DNA from: Ignavibacteriae bacterium HGW-Ignavibacteriae-1
GTDB taxonomy: Bacteria > Bacteroidota > Ignavibacteria > Kapaibacteriales > UBA2268
Assembly: GCA_002839825.1 (NCBI GenBank)
Contig: PGYU01000003.1
Span: forward strand, 62,001 to 126,000
Length of the DNA: 64,000 bases
Direction: 5' to 3'
The position numbers were made by a program, and so were the translations under genes. Position 1 is the first letter of the stretch. Each line of letters starts with the position of its first letter. The notes below the pieces were generated by a model that was not told where the DNA came from, ran no database searches, and was given only the letters and a program-made list of their open reading frames with translations. Below, piece after piece: positions 63,688 to 64,000 of this stretch.

Positions 63688-64000
63688 TCAAAAACTACTT
63701 TTGCCGGTCATGACGACCCAAATCGTTTTGATAAAAATATAAAAATCAAGTGATAAAGTCCAATTGCGAATGTAATAAATATCAGCCATACAACGCTCTT
63801 CGAAAGTCGAATCATTGCGCTCGGTTACCTGCCATAAGCCGGTAATTCCGGGCTTGACGTTCAAGATTAATTTATCGGTATCGTTCATTTTGATTCGCTC
63901 TTCGGGCAAATATGCTCGAGGACCAATCAAACTCATATCCCCTTTGAGCACATTGAGAAATTGAGGCAATTCATCGAGGCTGAATTTGCGCAAAGTGCGT
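63688..64000 (-). CDS. initiating sugar-phosphate transferase, C-terminal part (cut by window end)
   Basis: The visible 104 codons are the C-terminal catalytic part of a WbaP/PglC-type polyprenyl-phosphate sugar-1-phosphate transferase: RKFSLDELPQFLNVLKGDMS, LIGPRAYLPEE and VKPGITGLWQV. These enzymes start O-antigen, capsule or exopolysaccharide repeat synthesis at the inner membrane. The reading frame stays open to base 64000, so the N-terminal membrane part lies outside. A polysaccharide locus may continue there. Confidence 0.9.
   Translation of the reverse strand, partial: RTLRKFSLDELPQFLNVLKGDMSLIGPRAYLPEERIKMNDTDKLILNVKPGITGLWQVTERNDSTFEERCMADIYYIRNWTLSLDFYIFIKTIWVVMTGKSSF

Overview
The window reads as one continuous, AT-rich, gene-dense stretch of a Gram-negative chromosome from the Bacteroidota/Chlorobiota side of the tree. 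The pointers are type IX secretion C-terminal domains on two giant surface proteins, an OstA-like protein of the Bacteroidetes type, DUF5522 and PG_1098-type proteins, many small outer-membrane beta-barrels, and promoter-like TTG/TAnnTTTG pairs. An Ignavibacteria/Kapabacteria-like lineage would fit, but no rRNA or other decisive marker is present, so this placement is inference. No tRNA, rRNA, CRISPR array, insertion sequence or prophage was found. Junctions are tight, several with zero-base or ATGA-type overlaps.

Layout. 1-10 kb: partial ksgA and a HIT protein, a beta-barrel, a 1337-residue T9SS-exported protein, an OstA-like protein, a TPR lipoprotein-like/secreted protein and rsmE. 10-19 kb: a PgpH-type HD phosphodiesterase with a xerD-type recombinase, an ABC-F ATPase, and two tandem paralogues of a bifunctional PlsC+GNAT acyltransferase (OlsF-like aminolipid synthase). 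19-29 kb: beta-barrel, ClC transporter, class D beta-lactamase-like lipoprotein, FKBP lipoprotein, two LPS-type glycosyltransferases, rlmN, threonine dehydratase-like enzyme. 29-33 kb: a three-gene biotin-dependent acyl-CoA carboxylase operon resembling methylcrotonyl-CoA carboxylase, then a fatty acid hydroxylase. 33-47 kb: GT-C glycosyltransferase, giant C25 (gingipain-type) T9SS protein, an unknown four-helix membrane protein, lysine 6-transaminase, yebC, ruvC, O-antigen ligase-like protein.

47-58 kb is the most coherent metabolic system: a divergent [FeFe]-hydrogenase locus. On the minus strand run hydC-hydB-hydA, a pair of hairpins, a TM1266-type regulator, hydG, hydE and an SDR L-threonine dehydrogenase closed by a terminator. 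On the plus strand, across a 313-base intergenic region with promoter-like and palindromic elements, run aspA and hydF, overlapping by 14 bases. Structural enzyme, all three H-cluster maturases and a candidate ammonium source are thus together. Departures from textbook forms (short HydB, TSCSPGW in HydA, Gln in place of the HydF cluster-region His) are the main points to check.

58-64 kb: amidinotransferase-like protein with a DUF5522 partner, PG_1098-type methyltransferase, ispH-cmk-HAD phosphatase, ssb, a DUF1207-like outer membrane protein and the C-terminal end of an initiating sugar-phosphate transferase cut by the window edge.
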